Below, piece after piece: positions 44,048-52,671 of a stretch of DNA of 64,000 nucleotides. The position numbers were made by a program, and so were the translations under genes. The notes under the pieces were generated by a model. It made no database searches, was not told the DNA's origin, and worked only from the letters and a program-made list of their open reading frames with translations. This stretch comes from an uncultured bacterium. Its GTDB lineage: Bacteria; Cyanobacteriota; Vampirovibrionia; Gastranaerophilales; Gastranaerophilaceae. Each line of letters starts with the position of its first letter. Position 1 is the first letter of the stretch. The stretch lies in the NCBI GenBank assembly GCA_902797965.1, contig CADBUY010000001.1, forward strand, positions 62,001 to 126,000, read 5' to 3'.

Positions 44048-44453
44048 AAATAGATAATACCATGTAAATATATTTTATTAAATACTCTATATATACATGC
44101 CTCAAAATTAGTAACAGGCATGACCAATATACCGAATGTTTTATTTTATGAAGTGTGTATTTCACAATTAATAAGGGTTGCGGATTTTGTCAAGAAAAAC
44201 CTTATTTTTTCATGAAAAAAATGTTACAAATTTAACAATATTTCATTTTGTAAACATCTTATGCTGCAAGGGTTTTAGAGGTTTGCGAAGTTTTATTAAT
44301 TTATTGATTAGAAGACTTTTTTGAATTATCATTTATATAGTGGATTAGATTTTGGGAAGAGAATGTTATTCTCTAAGTAGAAGGTAAGAATTATAATTAG
44401 GAGATATAAGTAGCTTGCCTTTGTCAACGTACGATTAGGAGGTTTGTAGGTAA
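44048..44453 (+). promoter_or_regulatory. Intergenic region upstream of nrdD
   Basis: This 406-nt gap has no gene. Two NrdR-box-like sequences are visible: 44082-44099, with CTATATATACA at its core, and 44328-44345, ending TATATAGTGG. Canonical boxes are paired closely; here they are 245 nt apart, so the match is tentative. A 17-nt perfect palindrome, AGAGAAT-GTT-ATTCTCT, lies at 44358-44374. A ribosome site AGGAGG lies 11 nt before ATG 44454. Confidence 0.35.
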
Positions 44454-46742
44454 ATGCAAAACAGTTTGAACAAGGAAGGAAATATAGTAGAATTCTCATC
44501 AACAAGGGCAACTGCCGGGAGTGCTACAGATGTTATGCGCGGTTCCGGAGCTCCAAACAAAGAGTTTTTATCTCAGGTTGCACAGCTTCAGGCTCAACAA
44601 ATTAAACCTGTTAAGCTCGATAACATTCACGTTATTAAAAAAGATGGTACCAAAGAAACTTTTGATACCGCTAAAATTGTTAACGCTATCTCAAAATCAG
44701 CAACAAGAGTATTAGTAAAATTAAGTGATGATGAAATTAAAAATATTTGTGACTTTGTAGAAAGCAATATTGCAAAAAGCGGAAAAACAGATATTACAAT
44801 CGCCGAAATGCACAATTTTGTAGAAGGTGCTTTGGAGGCTCTAAATCCAAGCGTTGCTCAAAGCTACAGAAACTACAGGAATTACAAACAAGACTTTGTC
44901 CACATGTTAGACAAAGTTTATCAAGAATCTCAAAGAATTATGTACATTGGCGATAAAGAGAACTCAAACGCTGATTCAACTCTTGTTTCAACAAAACGTT
45001 CTTTGATTTTCAATGAACTTAACAAAGAATTATACAAAAAGTTCTTCTTAACAGTAGATGAACTTCAAGCAATCAGAGATGGTTATATCTATATTCATGA
45101 CATGTCTGCAAGACGTGACACAATGAACTGCTGTTTATTTGATGTTGCATCAGTTCTTAAAGGCGGATTTGAGATGGGTAATCTTTGGTACAATGAACCA
45201 AAATCTCTTGATGTAGCATTTGACGTAATCGGTGATATTGTTATGGCAGCAGCTAGCCAACAATACGGCGGTTTTACTGTCGCTGAAGTTGATAAAATTT
45301 TAGCACCATACGCTCAAAAAACATTTGAAAGACAAAACGAAAAATATTTATGCTTAGGTCTGGACTTTGAAAAAGCAAGAGAGGCTGCTATGGCTGATGT
45401 TCAAAAAGATTTTGAACAAGGCTTCCAAGGCTGGGAATACAAATTCAACACTGTTGCATCATCTCGTGGTGATTATCCGTTCATCACGGTTACAGCAGGT
45501 CTTGGGACAGAAGAATACGAAAGAATGGCTACAAAAGCTATGTTAAAGATTCGTATGAACGGTCAGGGCAAAAAAGGCAATAAAAAGCCTGTATTATTCC
45601 CTAAGATAGTTTTCTTATATGATGAAAACTTGCATGGCGAAGGAAAAATTAACCACGATGTATTTGAAGCAGGTATCGAATGTTCTAAGAAGGCTATGTA
45701 TCCTGATTGGTTATCGCTGAGTGGTGAAGGGTATGTTGCTTCAATGTACAAAAAATACGGAAAAGTTGTTTCTCCAATGGGTTGCAGAGCATTCTTATCA
45801 CCATGGTACGAAAGAGGCGGCATGGAACCTGCTGATGAAAATGACGAACCAATTTTTGTTGGTCGTTTCAACATTGGTGCAATCAGCTTACACTTACCAA
45901 TGATTTATGCTAAGGCTAAGAAAGAGAGCAAAGATTTCTATGAAGTTCTTGATTACTATATGGAGTTAATCAGACAACTTCATATAAGAACATATGATTA
46001 TTTAGGTGAAATGAAAGCATCTGTTAACCCTCTAGCATACTGTGAAGGCGGTTTTTTGGGCGGTCATTTGGGTATCCACGATAAGATTAAACCTTTGCTT
46101 AAATCGGCAACAGCATCATTCGGTATTACAGCTTTGAACGAATTACAAGAACTATATAACGGAAAATCACTTGTAGAAGACGGCCAATTTGCGATTGAGG
46201 TTATGGAATACATTAATAAGAAGGTTAATGAATTCAAGAAAGAAGATGGCAATATGTACGCATTATACGGAACACCAGCTGAAAATCTTTGCGGATTACA
46301 AGTAAAACAATTCCGTAAAAAATACGGTATTGTTCCTCACGTATCGGATAAACCGTATGTTTCAAATTCTTTCCACTGCCACGTAAGTGAAGATATTACA
46401 CCTATTCAAAAACAAGATCTTGAAAAAAGATTCTGGGATTTGATGAACGGCGGTAAAATTCAATACGTTAAATATCCGTTAGATTATAATACAGATGCAG
46501 TTAAGACATTAGTCTTAAGAGCAATGGATATGGGTTTCTATGAAGGGGTAAACTTATCACTTTCATACTGTGATGATTGCGGACATGAAGAACTTAATAT
46601 GGATGTTTGCCCGAAATGCGGAAGCAGAAACCTTACAAAGATTGACCGTATGAACGGATATCTTTCATACTCTCGTGTAAAAGGCGATTCAAGATTAGCT
46701 GATCACAAGATGGAAGAAATCGCAGACAGAAAATCAATGTAG
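44454..46742 (+). CDS. nrdD: Anaerobic ribonucleoside-triphosphate reductase
   Basis: This class III enzyme reduces ribonucleoside triphosphates to deoxynucleotides without oxygen. It has 762 aa. The N-terminal ATP-cone (IHVIKKDGTKETFDTAKIVNAISKSATRV, near 48-130) is followed by the barrel (YIYIHDMSARRDTMNCCLFDV, GGFTVAEVD, SMGCRAFLSPWYERGG and so on). The zinc site is YCDDCG and CPKCG near the C-terminus. The glycyl-radical segment RMNGYLSYSRVKGDSRLADHK follows. No nrdG activase gene adjoins it; the radical must be installed from elsewhere. A strong hairpin terminator follows. Confidence 0.95.
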   Translation: MQNSLNKEGNIVEFSSTRATAGSATDVMRGSGAPNKEFLSQVAQLQAQQIKPVKLDNIHVIKKDGTKETFDTAKIVNAISKSATRVLVKLSDDEIKNICDFVESNIAKSGKTDITIAEMHNFVEGALEALNPSVAQSYRNYRNYKQDFVHMLDKVYQESQRIMYIGDKENSNADSTLVSTKRSLIFNELNKELYKKFFLTVDELQAIRDGYIYIHDMSARRDTMNCCLFDVASVLKGGFEMGNLWYNEPKSLDVAFDVIGDIVMAAASQQYGGFTVAEVDKILAPYAQKTFERQNEKYLCLGLDFEKAREAAMADVQKDFEQGFQGWEYKFNTVASSRGDYPFITVTAGLGTEEYERMATKAMLKIRMNGQGKKGNKKPVLFPKIVFLYDENLHGEGKINHDVFEAGIECSKKAMYPDWLSLSGEGYVASMYKKYGKVVSPMGCRAFLSPWYERGGMEPADENDEPIFVGRFNIGAISLHLPMIYAKAKKESKDFYEVLDYYMELIRQLHIRTYDYLGEMKASVNPLAYCEGGFLGGHLGIHDKIKPLLKSATASFGITALNELQELYNGKSLVEDGQFAIEVMEYINKKVNEFKKEDGNMYALYGTPAENLCGLQVKQFRKKYGIVPHVSDKPYVSNSFHCHVSEDITPIQKQDLEKRFWDLMNGGKIQYVKYPLDYNTDAVKTLVLRAMDMGFYEGVNLSLSYCDDCGHEELNMDVCPKCGSRNLTKIDRMNGYLSYSRVKGDSRLADHKMEEIADRKSM

Positions 46743-46813
46743 GGGTAAATATTTAGGGGTAAATTTTTAGGAGTAAATATTTACTGTTCGGTAAATTTTC
46801 ATTAAAAATAACT

Positions 46814-46842
46814 AAAAAAGCATGCTTTTTGCATGCTTTTTT
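46814..46842 (+). terminator. Terminator after nrdD
   Basis: AAAAAAGCATGC and GCATGCTTTTTT arms close around TTTTT. It sits between two direct copies of ACTG(TT/AA)CGGTAAA (46783 and 46843). Three G(G/A)GGTAAAT(A/T) copies separate it from the stop. Confidence 0.85.
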
Positions 46843-46890
46843 ACTGAACGGTAAAATTTATGTTTATTAATTTTTTAACTCAGAATTGTA

Positions 46891-46922
46891 GGATGGGTGC
46901 AACGATTGTCATTGCACCCATC
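46891..46922. repeat. REP-like palindrome, left
   Basis: GATGGGTGCAA and TTGCACCCATC form an 11-bp stem with loop CGATTGTCA. It is the inverted partner of 47508-47539. Confidence 0.75.
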
Positions 46923-46933
46923 AACATGATCAC

Positions 46934-47473
46934 CTATTCTAAATCTAAACTGTTTATTTTATTTTTATCATCAAAATTACACCAATTTTTATCGTAATAT
47001 CCACTTCTTACAAATTTATTAAAACTTGAATATTTCCATTGGCTTAACGATGAAACAACCTTGTGCTTTATGGGATTATAATGAGTATAGTCAGTGTGTT
47101 TGTTTAAGTCATCTTGAGAAATAATTGTGTGTTCAAAATATCTTCTTTGCCAAATATCAAATTCTTTTTTTGATTCATTGCTTTTGGTTAATTGATAATC
47201 ATCAATTGTAGATTTGTCAACTTTTTTAGAAAAAGTAGTTTTTATTAATTTTACAATATTGGGATAATCTTTTATTTCATATGGTTTTATTATCATATGC
47301 AAATGATCAGGCAAAACACATATTGCATGAATTTTATAATTGTAAATATCAATTGATTTTTGGATGGCATTTTTTAGGATTTTTATATTATCAATTAATA
47401 TTTTACGACGCTTGCTTGTAACAACCGTAATAAAGACAAATGAATTTGGAATAAAAACTCTATGATAATTCAT
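46934..47473 (-). CDS. REP-associated tyrosine transposase (Y1_Tnp, RAYT)
   Basis: This 179-aa protein is an HUH-type transposase of the TnpA_REP family. The His-hydrophobic-His motif sits in CVLPDHLHMIIKP; IWQRRYFEHTI and the catalytic Tyr near YTHYNPIKH complete the site. Length is normal. It starts MNYHRVFIPNSFVFITVVT with no ribosome site of note. Inverted REP-like palindromes flank it, the usual RAYT arrangement. Such enzymes are known to process REP palindromes and are usually single-copy and domesticated. Confidence 0.88.
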   Translation of the reverse strand: MNYHRVFIPNSFVFITVVTSKRRKILIDNIKILKNAIQKSIDIYNYKIHAICVLPDHLHMIIKPYEIKDYPNIVKLIKTTFSKKVDKSTIDDYQLTKSNESKKEFDIWQRRYFEHTIISQDDLNKHTDYTHYNPIKHKVVSSLSQWKYSSFNKFVRSGYYDKNWCNFDDKNKINSLDLE

Positions 47474-47507
47474 AAAAATATTTTACAACAAATTTACAGA
47501 TATATGA

Positions 47508-47539
47508 TGATGGGTGCAATGTCAATCGTTGCCCCCATC
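47508..47539. repeat. REP-like palindrome, right
   Basis: GATGGGTGCAA and TTGCCCCCATC arms enclose TGTCAATCG. Reverse-complemented, it matches the left palindrome over about 32 nt with two differences. Confidence 0.75.
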
Positions 47540-47702
47540 CTACTGCTCTGCTGCTAAATCAACCTATTTCAAAAAAGATATTAGAATTTGTTGAATCTAA
47601 TTGCCAAAAAACAATTGAAAGATTTAGTAAATAAAGAAAGGCGCAAAGCATTGTGCATTACTTTATGTTATTGTCAGACAGTGCCTGATCTGCAAGCTTT
47701 TG

Positions 47703-48218
47703 TTACCAATTCCACAAGTACCACTTACCGTATTTATCTATTGTATATTTTCCTCCTTCGTCAATCCCGTCTTCATAATTATCTTTTTTAATACTGTTTT
47801 TATCAGGAATGCCGTCAAAATCATTATCCGAACAACGAGTAAAAGTATATTGTTTTTTATTTTCTGAACGATATGTGTATTCTGTATATGACATGTTGTG
47901 ATAGTCTGCATATCCGTCACCGTCTCTATCTACTAAAGTGTCATTGTAAGTATTACCATTGTTATCTTTTTGTTCGCATGTATAAGAAGTTGCTGTTCCT
48001 CCAATAGGAAATAGTCCAAAGTGTCCGGGCATTCTAACTTTCCCACTGCCATCAAATATACTATTTAAAATAGATAATTCATTTTCATTGGATATTAAAC
48101 TATCTATATCGTTATTAAAAAAGTTTATTACCTTTGCTCTAGTAGATTCACTAAGATTTTTTGCCATTTGCAAAACTTGTTCTTTGTTCATACCAACAGA
48201 TAAATTGAAATTTGCCAT
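47703..48218 (-). CDS. Hypothetical protein with calcium-binding-type repeats
   Basis: This 171-aa protein starts at ATG 48218 behind GAGGAAAG. The first 75 residues are helical (MNKEQVLQMAKNLSESTRAKVINFFNNDIDSLI) and end in IFDGSGKVRMPGHFG. The second half has two thrombospondin-type-3-like loops, DRDGDGYAD and DNDFDGIPD, separated by an aromatic and charged stretch, so it probably binds calcium. There is no signal peptide, although TSP3-type repeats are usually extracellular. Two Cys residues flank the second loop. It lies downstream of the RAYT unit, divergent from the XRE gene. The function is unknown. Confidence 0.6.
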   Translation of the reverse strand: MANFNLSVGMNKEQVLQMAKNLSESTRAKVINFFNNDIDSLISNENELSILNSIFDGSGKVRMPGHFGLFPIGGTATSYTCEQKDNNGNTYNDTLVDRDGDGYADYHNMSYTEYTYRSENKKQYTFTRCSDNDFDGIPDKNSIKKDNYEDGIDEGGKYTIDKYGKWYLWNW

Positions 48219-48470
48219 GCTCTTTCCTCGCTTTCTATTCTTGTGTTTTTCTTATGTATATTAAAAAACGATTTTTGTTCAGAAATTGCTTTTATTTTGA
48301 TAAAAAATATAAATAATTGTTTGAATATTGATATTTACTTGCTTTTATCAATTTACAAAACTTTACAAAACAAGTCGCCTGGTAATAATTTAATCTCTTA
48401 TTTGGCTATATTTTTTATACCAAACATCCTGTTGAAGTTCAGAGATAAAATATAAAATAATAAAAGAATT

Positions 48471-48794
48471 ATGACACTAAATATCAAAAAACAAATCGGA
48501 GCAAGAATAAAAAAACTTAGGCAAGACAGAGGTTATTCGCAAGAACAGTTTGCGGAGAAACTTGGACTTGCAACTCGTACACTTTGTGGGATTGAGATAG
48601 GCAAGAATTTTTTTACTGCTGATACTTTGGAAAAAATTCTTGAAACGCTCAACATTACCCCACAAGATTTGTTTATGGTTAATTATCTGCAACCAAAAGA
48701 CGTTCTTGTAGATGAAATAATTAAAACGGTTCAATCAATCAACGACAGAGAAAAAATAGAAACAATATATAAAATAATTATGGCAATTAAATAA
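48471..48794 (+). CDS. XRE-family transcriptional regulator
   Basis: This 107-aa protein has a helix-turn-helix of the lambda-repressor type: KKQIGARIKKLRQDRGYSQEQFAEKLGLATRTLCGIEIGKNFFTADTLEKILETL (residues 6-60). The short helical C-terminus probably dimerises. It has a weak ribosome site and follows a 250-nt AT-rich gap. There is no obvious paired toxin or phage gene. Confidence 0.85.
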   Translation: MTLNIKKQIGARIKKLRQDRGYSQEQFAEKLGLATRTLCGIEIGKNFFTADTLEKILETLNITPQDLFMVNYLQPKDVLVDEIIKTVQSINDREKIETIYKIIMAIK

Positions 48795-48829
48795 GATTTG
48801 CAATCAGTCCGAATATTACATAACACATG

Positions 48830-49090
48830 CTATTTTTTTAAATACTTTGTTGAAATTGCATTTTTGTTTTTCATAATTTTAGCTCCGCGTGTAACTTTGC
48901 ATAAACTTACTTTTAATTCGGATGCTATATCTCGCTGGGTGTGACCGTCATTAAGCATTTTTAGTATTTCCCATCTTTTTGATAAATCCATCAGTTCCGC
49001 TTCTGTAAACAATTCTTTCAAAAAATGGTATATTTCTTTTTCATCATTAAAACTGCTTATTATATTAGAAATCTCTTTAATATTTTTCAT
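48830..49090 (-). CDS. TrpR/YerC-like DNA-binding protein
   Basis: This 86-aa protein matches the Trp-repressor-like YerC/YecD family, with a helix-turn-helix FTEAELMDLSKRWEILKMLNDGHTQRDIASELKVSLCKVTRGAKIM. The start ATG 49090 follows GGAGA; an upstream frame to 49120 lacks a site. It diverges from cstA with 127 nt between the starts. An inverted repeat in that gap (49124-49158) is a candidate operator. The ligand is unknown. Confidence 0.8.
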   Translation of the reverse strand: MKNIKEISNIISSFNDEKEIYHFLKELFTEAELMDLSKRWEILKMLNDGHTQRDIASELKVSLCKVTRGAKIMKNKNAISTKYLKK

Positions 49091-49123
49091 TGTTTTCTCC
49101 GTTACTATATACCGAAGCATTTT

Positions 49124-49158
49124 ATCACTATTATATACAATTGTCTACAGATAGTGAT
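49124..49158. promoter_or_regulatory. Candidate operator between TrpR-like gene and cstA
   Basis: ATCACTAT and ATAGTGAT form an 8-bp inverted repeat with centres about 27 nt apart, midway between the two divergent starts. Confidence 0.35.
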
Positions 49159-49217
49159 TATTTGCACTCACATAATTAATTTGGTATATTAATATTATAG
49201 ATAGAGAGCAAATAATT

Positions 49218-50648
49218 ATGATTACATTTATTTCAGGATTTTTAATTCTGATTTTCGGATACATTTTTTATTCTGTTTTTATAGAAAAACTTTTTAGTCC
49301 TGACAACAGAAAAACTCCTGCAAACGAGATGGATGACGGCGTTGACTATGTTCCTATGTCAAAGAACAGAAACGCTCTTATTCACTTGCTGAATATTGCA
49401 GGAATGGGACCTATAATTGGTGCTGTTCAGGGTATTCTATTCGGTCCGATTGCGTTTATTCTTATACCTCTCGGATGTATTTTTGCAGGCGGGGTTCATG
49501 ACTACTTTGCAGGAATGTTATCAATGAGAAACAACGGAGCGCAAATTACAGGACTCATTGAAAAATATCTTGGCAAAAATGCGTTCAAAATATTCATGGT
49601 TATAGTTTCAATTATGCTGTTATTACTTGCAACAGTTTTTGTTTACACAGCAGGGGATTTGTTTGCAGAAAGGTTTCTTGGCGTTAAAGAATTTGTAATT
49701 ACAAATCCTTTGGTACTTGGTACTTATCTTGTAATTCTTTCATATTTTATTCTTGCAACGCTATTTCCTATAGATAAAATTATCGGTAAATTTTATCCTG
49801 TGCTAGGTATAATGCTTATATTAGGAACAGGAATGGTGCTTGTCGGATTTTTGATACATGGAGTTAATCTTCAAAACTTTAGTCTGACAAATTATAACCT
49901 GCACCCCAATAATTTACCCCTGATTCCAATGTTTTTTATGACAGTAAGCTGCGGTTTGCTATCTGGTTTTCATTCAACTCAGGCGACAATTATTTCAAGA
50001 ACCGTTAACCACGAAAAAGACGGAAGGCTTATTTTTTATGGAATGATGTGTGTCGAATCACTTATTGCAATAATCTGGGCTGCTGCTGCAATGGATGTTT
50101 ACAGTCTTAATCAAGTTCCTCAGAATATGATTGGAACGGTTAACGTAGTTAACATTATTGCAAACAAGTTTGTTCCGCTAAACTTGGCATTTATGGTTAC
50201 AATAGCAATTATAATTCTTCCGATAACCTCCGGTGATACTGCTCTCAGAGGATTAAGAATTACAATTGCAGATGCTTTAAAGCTGGAACAAAAAAACATT
50301 AAAAACAGATTAATTATTGCCATACCAATGATTATTGTTGTCCTCGGGATTCTAACATGGGCAAAATTAAATGCAAACAGCTTTGGATTTATTTGGAGAT
50401 ATTTTACTTTCTTTAATCAGCTTATTGCAATTCCGACATTAGCCTGTGCAACAGTATTTTTGGCAAAAGCGGGTAAAAATTATTTTGTAACACTTATACC
50501 GGCTCTGTTTTATGTATTTATAACAATGTCATTTATATTCAGCGAAAAAATCGGTTTCAATCTACCGTTACGGTATGCAGAGGTTATTGGTACGATTTTA
50601 ACATTATTTGCACTTATTTATGTTATAAGATTAATAAAAAAGGATTAA
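49218..50648 (+). CDS. cstA: CstA-family carbon starvation / peptide-pyruvate transporter
   Basis: This 476-aa membrane protein has about thirteen helices. It opens with YSVFIEKLFSPDNRKTPANEMDDGVDYVPM, then LIHLLNIAGMGPIIGAVQGILFGPIAFILIPLGCIFAGGVHDYFAGMLSMRNNG. Later segments HSTQATIISRTVNHEKDGRLIFYG and LPITSGDTALRGLRITIADAL are hallmarks. The family takes up peptides or pyruvate. At 476 aa it is a short form. The start ATG 49218 follows AGAGAGC. It shares its promoter region with the TrpR-like gene and precedes the C_GCAxxG_C_C gene by 3 nt. Confidence 0.88.
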   Translation: MITFISGFLILIFGYIFYSVFIEKLFSPDNRKTPANEMDDGVDYVPMSKNRNALIHLLNIAGMGPIIGAVQGILFGPIAFILIPLGCIFAGGVHDYFAGMLSMRNNGAQITGLIEKYLGKNAFKIFMVIVSIMLLLLATVFVYTAGDLFAERFLGVKEFVITNPLVLGTYLVILSYFILATLFPIDKIIGKFYPVLGIMLILGTGMVLVGFLIHGVNLQNFSLTNYNLHPNNLPLIPMFFMTVSCGLLSGFHSTQATIISRTVNHEKDGRLIFYGMMCVESLIAIIWAAAAMDVYSLNQVPQNMIGTVNVVNIIANKFVPLNLAFMVTIAIIILPITSGDTALRGLRITIADALKLEQKNIKNRLIIAIPMIIVVLGILTWAKLNANSFGFIWRYFTFFNQLIAIPTLACATVFLAKAGKNYFVTLIPALFYVFITMSFIFSEKIGFNLPLRYAEVIGTILTLFALIYVIRLIKKD

Positions 50649-50651
50649 GTT

Positions 50652-51116
50652 ATGAGCGAAAAAACAGAAAAAGCAAAAGAATTATTTAAACAAGGATATA
50701 ACTGTTCACAAGCTGTATTGGGAGTTTTTTGCGAAGAACTCGGACTAGATTTTGATACCGCAATGAAAATAGCATCTTCATTTGGAGGCGGAATGGGCAG
50801 AATGAGAGAGGTTTGCGGAACGGTAAGCGGGATGTTTATGGCAGCAGGACTTGCGTTTGCTTCATCAAGTGATTCAGCTTCCGAAAAAGGCGAACACTAC
50901 AAAAGAATACAGGAACTTGCAAAAAGATTTAAAGACAAAAACGGAAGCATAATATGCAGAGAACTTCTTCAGGGAATAGAGAGTTCTAATGCGCCTACAC
51001 CTAGTGAAAGAACTGAAACTTATTACAAAAAACGTCCATGCGTAGAATTAGTCGGAGATTCTGTAGAAATATTTGAAGAATTTTTAAAAGAAAACTCTTC
51101 TGCTAATATTTCATAA
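50652..51116 (+). CDS. C_GCAxxG_C_C family protein
   Basis: This 154-aa protein has the family pattern: YNCSQAVLGVFCEELG, FGGGMGRMREVCGTVSGMFMAAGLAF, ICRELLQG and RPCVELV. The conserved Cys residues probably bind a metal or cluster. It is common in anaerobes and often neighbours oxidoreductases or transporters. It follows cstA by 3 nt and is surely cotranscribed. The exact role is unknown. Confidence 0.9.
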   Translation: MSEKTEKAKELFKQGYNCSQAVLGVFCEELGLDFDTAMKIASSFGGGMGRMREVCGTVSGMFMAAGLAFASSSDSASEKGEHYKRIQELAKRFKDKNGSIICRELLQGIESSNAPTPSERTETYYKKRPCVELVGDSVEIFEEFLKENSSANIS

Positions 51117-51117
51117 A

Positions 51118-51954
51118 TTAAGCTAAAATTCCATTTATAAATTCAATTAAATCATTATATTTAGAAAGCATAGAAATTCTTGCTTCATCTCTTTTTGTCG
51201 CAAGCGATAACTCGTATTTGTTTTTAAGCCACAAAAATTCAAATCCCATTGCTTTTAAAATTCCTTTATCAGCATCCGAACTGTTTAAAGCCTTAGAGCC
51301 AAATATAATCTTTCGCGTCTGAAAGCCTGTAAGGTATGGAAGTTTCTTAAAGAATAGTAATGATTTAGCAGAAACTCCTCCGCCAACGTAAAAATATTTA
51401 TTTTTACTTTTAAGTTTTTCAGCCATTGATAGTGCAATATTTAAAATTTGTTCAGTATTAACATCTTCTCTTGTTAAGCCTACTGAACCAGCCATATCAC
51501 CTCTGCCCAGAACAACACCATTCAACATTTTAAAGTCTCCAGAATCAAGTATATCGCTAAAGTTGTTGTATCCTGTAATTGTTTCTATATTTATTAAAAA
51601 TTTTGTTTTTTCGGCTTCAGCTTGTGAAAAGACAGAATTAATTGTATTCACAAATTTTTTCATTGCATAAGTAGTTTCTATCATCGGAGCAGTTATAGTA
51701 TTTGCGCCAAGTTTTTTTGCTTCTGTAATATCAGTAACAGCTTCACATCCGCCAATTTTTACCGTCAAATCCAAACCGACATGAGATATCATATCTTTTA
51801 ACATTTTAACTTCTTCAAAAGAAGCACCCTCAGCCTCAAATTCTGCCTTTACACCTATCACATAATGATTTTCTTTTAAATCTGTAAGAATATTAATCAT
51901 CTTATTTTCTAAAGATTTTGCCGATACACTTCTGATTCCGGATAGCTGTTCCAT
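51118..51954 (-). CDS. HpcH/HpaI aldolase / citrate lyase-like protein
   Basis: This 278-aa protein starts at ATG 51954 behind AAAGGAGT; an upstream frame to 51981 reads into the leader. It is a TIM-barrel of the HpcH/HpaI type: FEAEGASFEEVKMLKDMISHVGLDLTVKIGGCEAVTDITEAKKLGANTITAPMIETTYAMKKFV and later FLINIETITGYNNF, GVVLGRGDMAGSVGL. The E-A-E, G-R-G-D and I-E-T segments would bind metal and substrate. It lies divergent from the rhamnose operon, which hints at a carbohydrate context, but the substrate is not evident. Confidence 0.75.
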   Translation of the reverse strand: MEQLSGIRSVSAKSLENKMINILTDLKENHYVIGVKAEFEAEGASFEEVKMLKDMISHVGLDLTVKIGGCEAVTDITEAKKLGANTITAPMIETTYAMKKFVNTINSVFSQAEAEKTKFLINIETITGYNNFSDILDSGDFKMLNGVVLGRGDMAGSVGLTREDVNTEQILNIALSMAEKLKSKNKYFYVGGGVSAKSLLFFKKLPYLTGFQTRKIIFGSKALNSSDADKGILKAMGFEFLWLKNKYELSLATKRDEARISMLSKYNDLIEFINGILA

Positions 51955-52113
51955 TTCGGATACTCCTTTTTGTACTATCAATTAGAACACAAAAATCCTT
52001 TAAAATAAAGATTTTACACCAAATTAATATATATAATTGTAAAAAATTAAAAGATTTATATTTTACTTTAATCTTTAAATGATAAAATATTGTTATTAAA
52101 TGAGGAGTATATT

Positions 52114-52671
52114 ATGCCATTTGAATTTAAACCGCAAAAAATTAAAGACGTTATTCTTGTTAAACCAAAAGTGTTTGGTGATAACAGAGGATTTTTTCTT
52201 GAAAGCTATAAAAAATCAGATTTTGCCGCAAACGGAATAGATGTCGAATTTAATCAGGACAACCATTCAAAATCAACCGCACATGTTCTTAGAGGTTTGC
52301 ATTATCAGGCAAAACCTTATGGACAAGCTAAACTTGTAAGATGCGCAAGAGGCAGAATTTATGATGTTGCAGTTGATATAAGACCAAATTCTCCAACTTT
52401 TGGACAATATGTAAAAGTAGAACTTTCAGAAGAAAATAAACAAATGCTTTTTATTCCTGAAGGATTTGCACACGGATTTGTTGTTTTATCAGATGTTGCA
52501 GAACTTCTTTATAAAGCATCAGGAGAGTACGCTCCACAAGCAGACAGAGGAGTTCTTTGGTCTGATAAAGATATAAACATTGATTGGGAAATCGACTTTG
52601 AACCTATTTTAAGCGAGAAAGACAAGGTTCAGCCAAAACTAAGTGAAATCAATAAAGAGGAGTTAATCTAA
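52114..52671 (+). CDS. rfbC: dTDP-4-dehydrorhamnose 3,5-epimerase
   Basis: This 185-aa enzyme is the third step to dTDP-L-rhamnose, epimerising C3 and C5. It opens MPFEFKPQKIKDVILVKPKVFGDNRGFFLESYK, then FNQDNHSKSTAHVLRGLHYQ with the catalytic His, GQAKLVRCARGRIYDVAVDIRPNSPTFGQYV and FIPEGFAHGFVVLSDVAELLYKASGEYAPQADRGVLWSD. The start ATG 52114 follows GAGGAG; an upstream frame to 52090 lacks a site. First gene of the operon; its stop overlaps rfbB by one base. Confidence 0.95.
   Translation: MPFEFKPQKIKDVILVKPKVFGDNRGFFLESYKKSDFAANGIDVEFNQDNHSKSTAHVLRGLHYQAKPYGQAKLVRCARGRIYDVAVDIRPNSPTFGQYVKVELSEENKQMLFIPEGFAHGFVVLSDVAELLYKASGEYAPQADRGVLWSDKDINIDWEIDFEPILSEKDKVQPKLSEINKEELI

Noticed and set aside
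47588..47791. 67-codon frame, rightward
   Set aside because: Overlaps the well-supported calcium-loop protein on the other strand and has no start signal.
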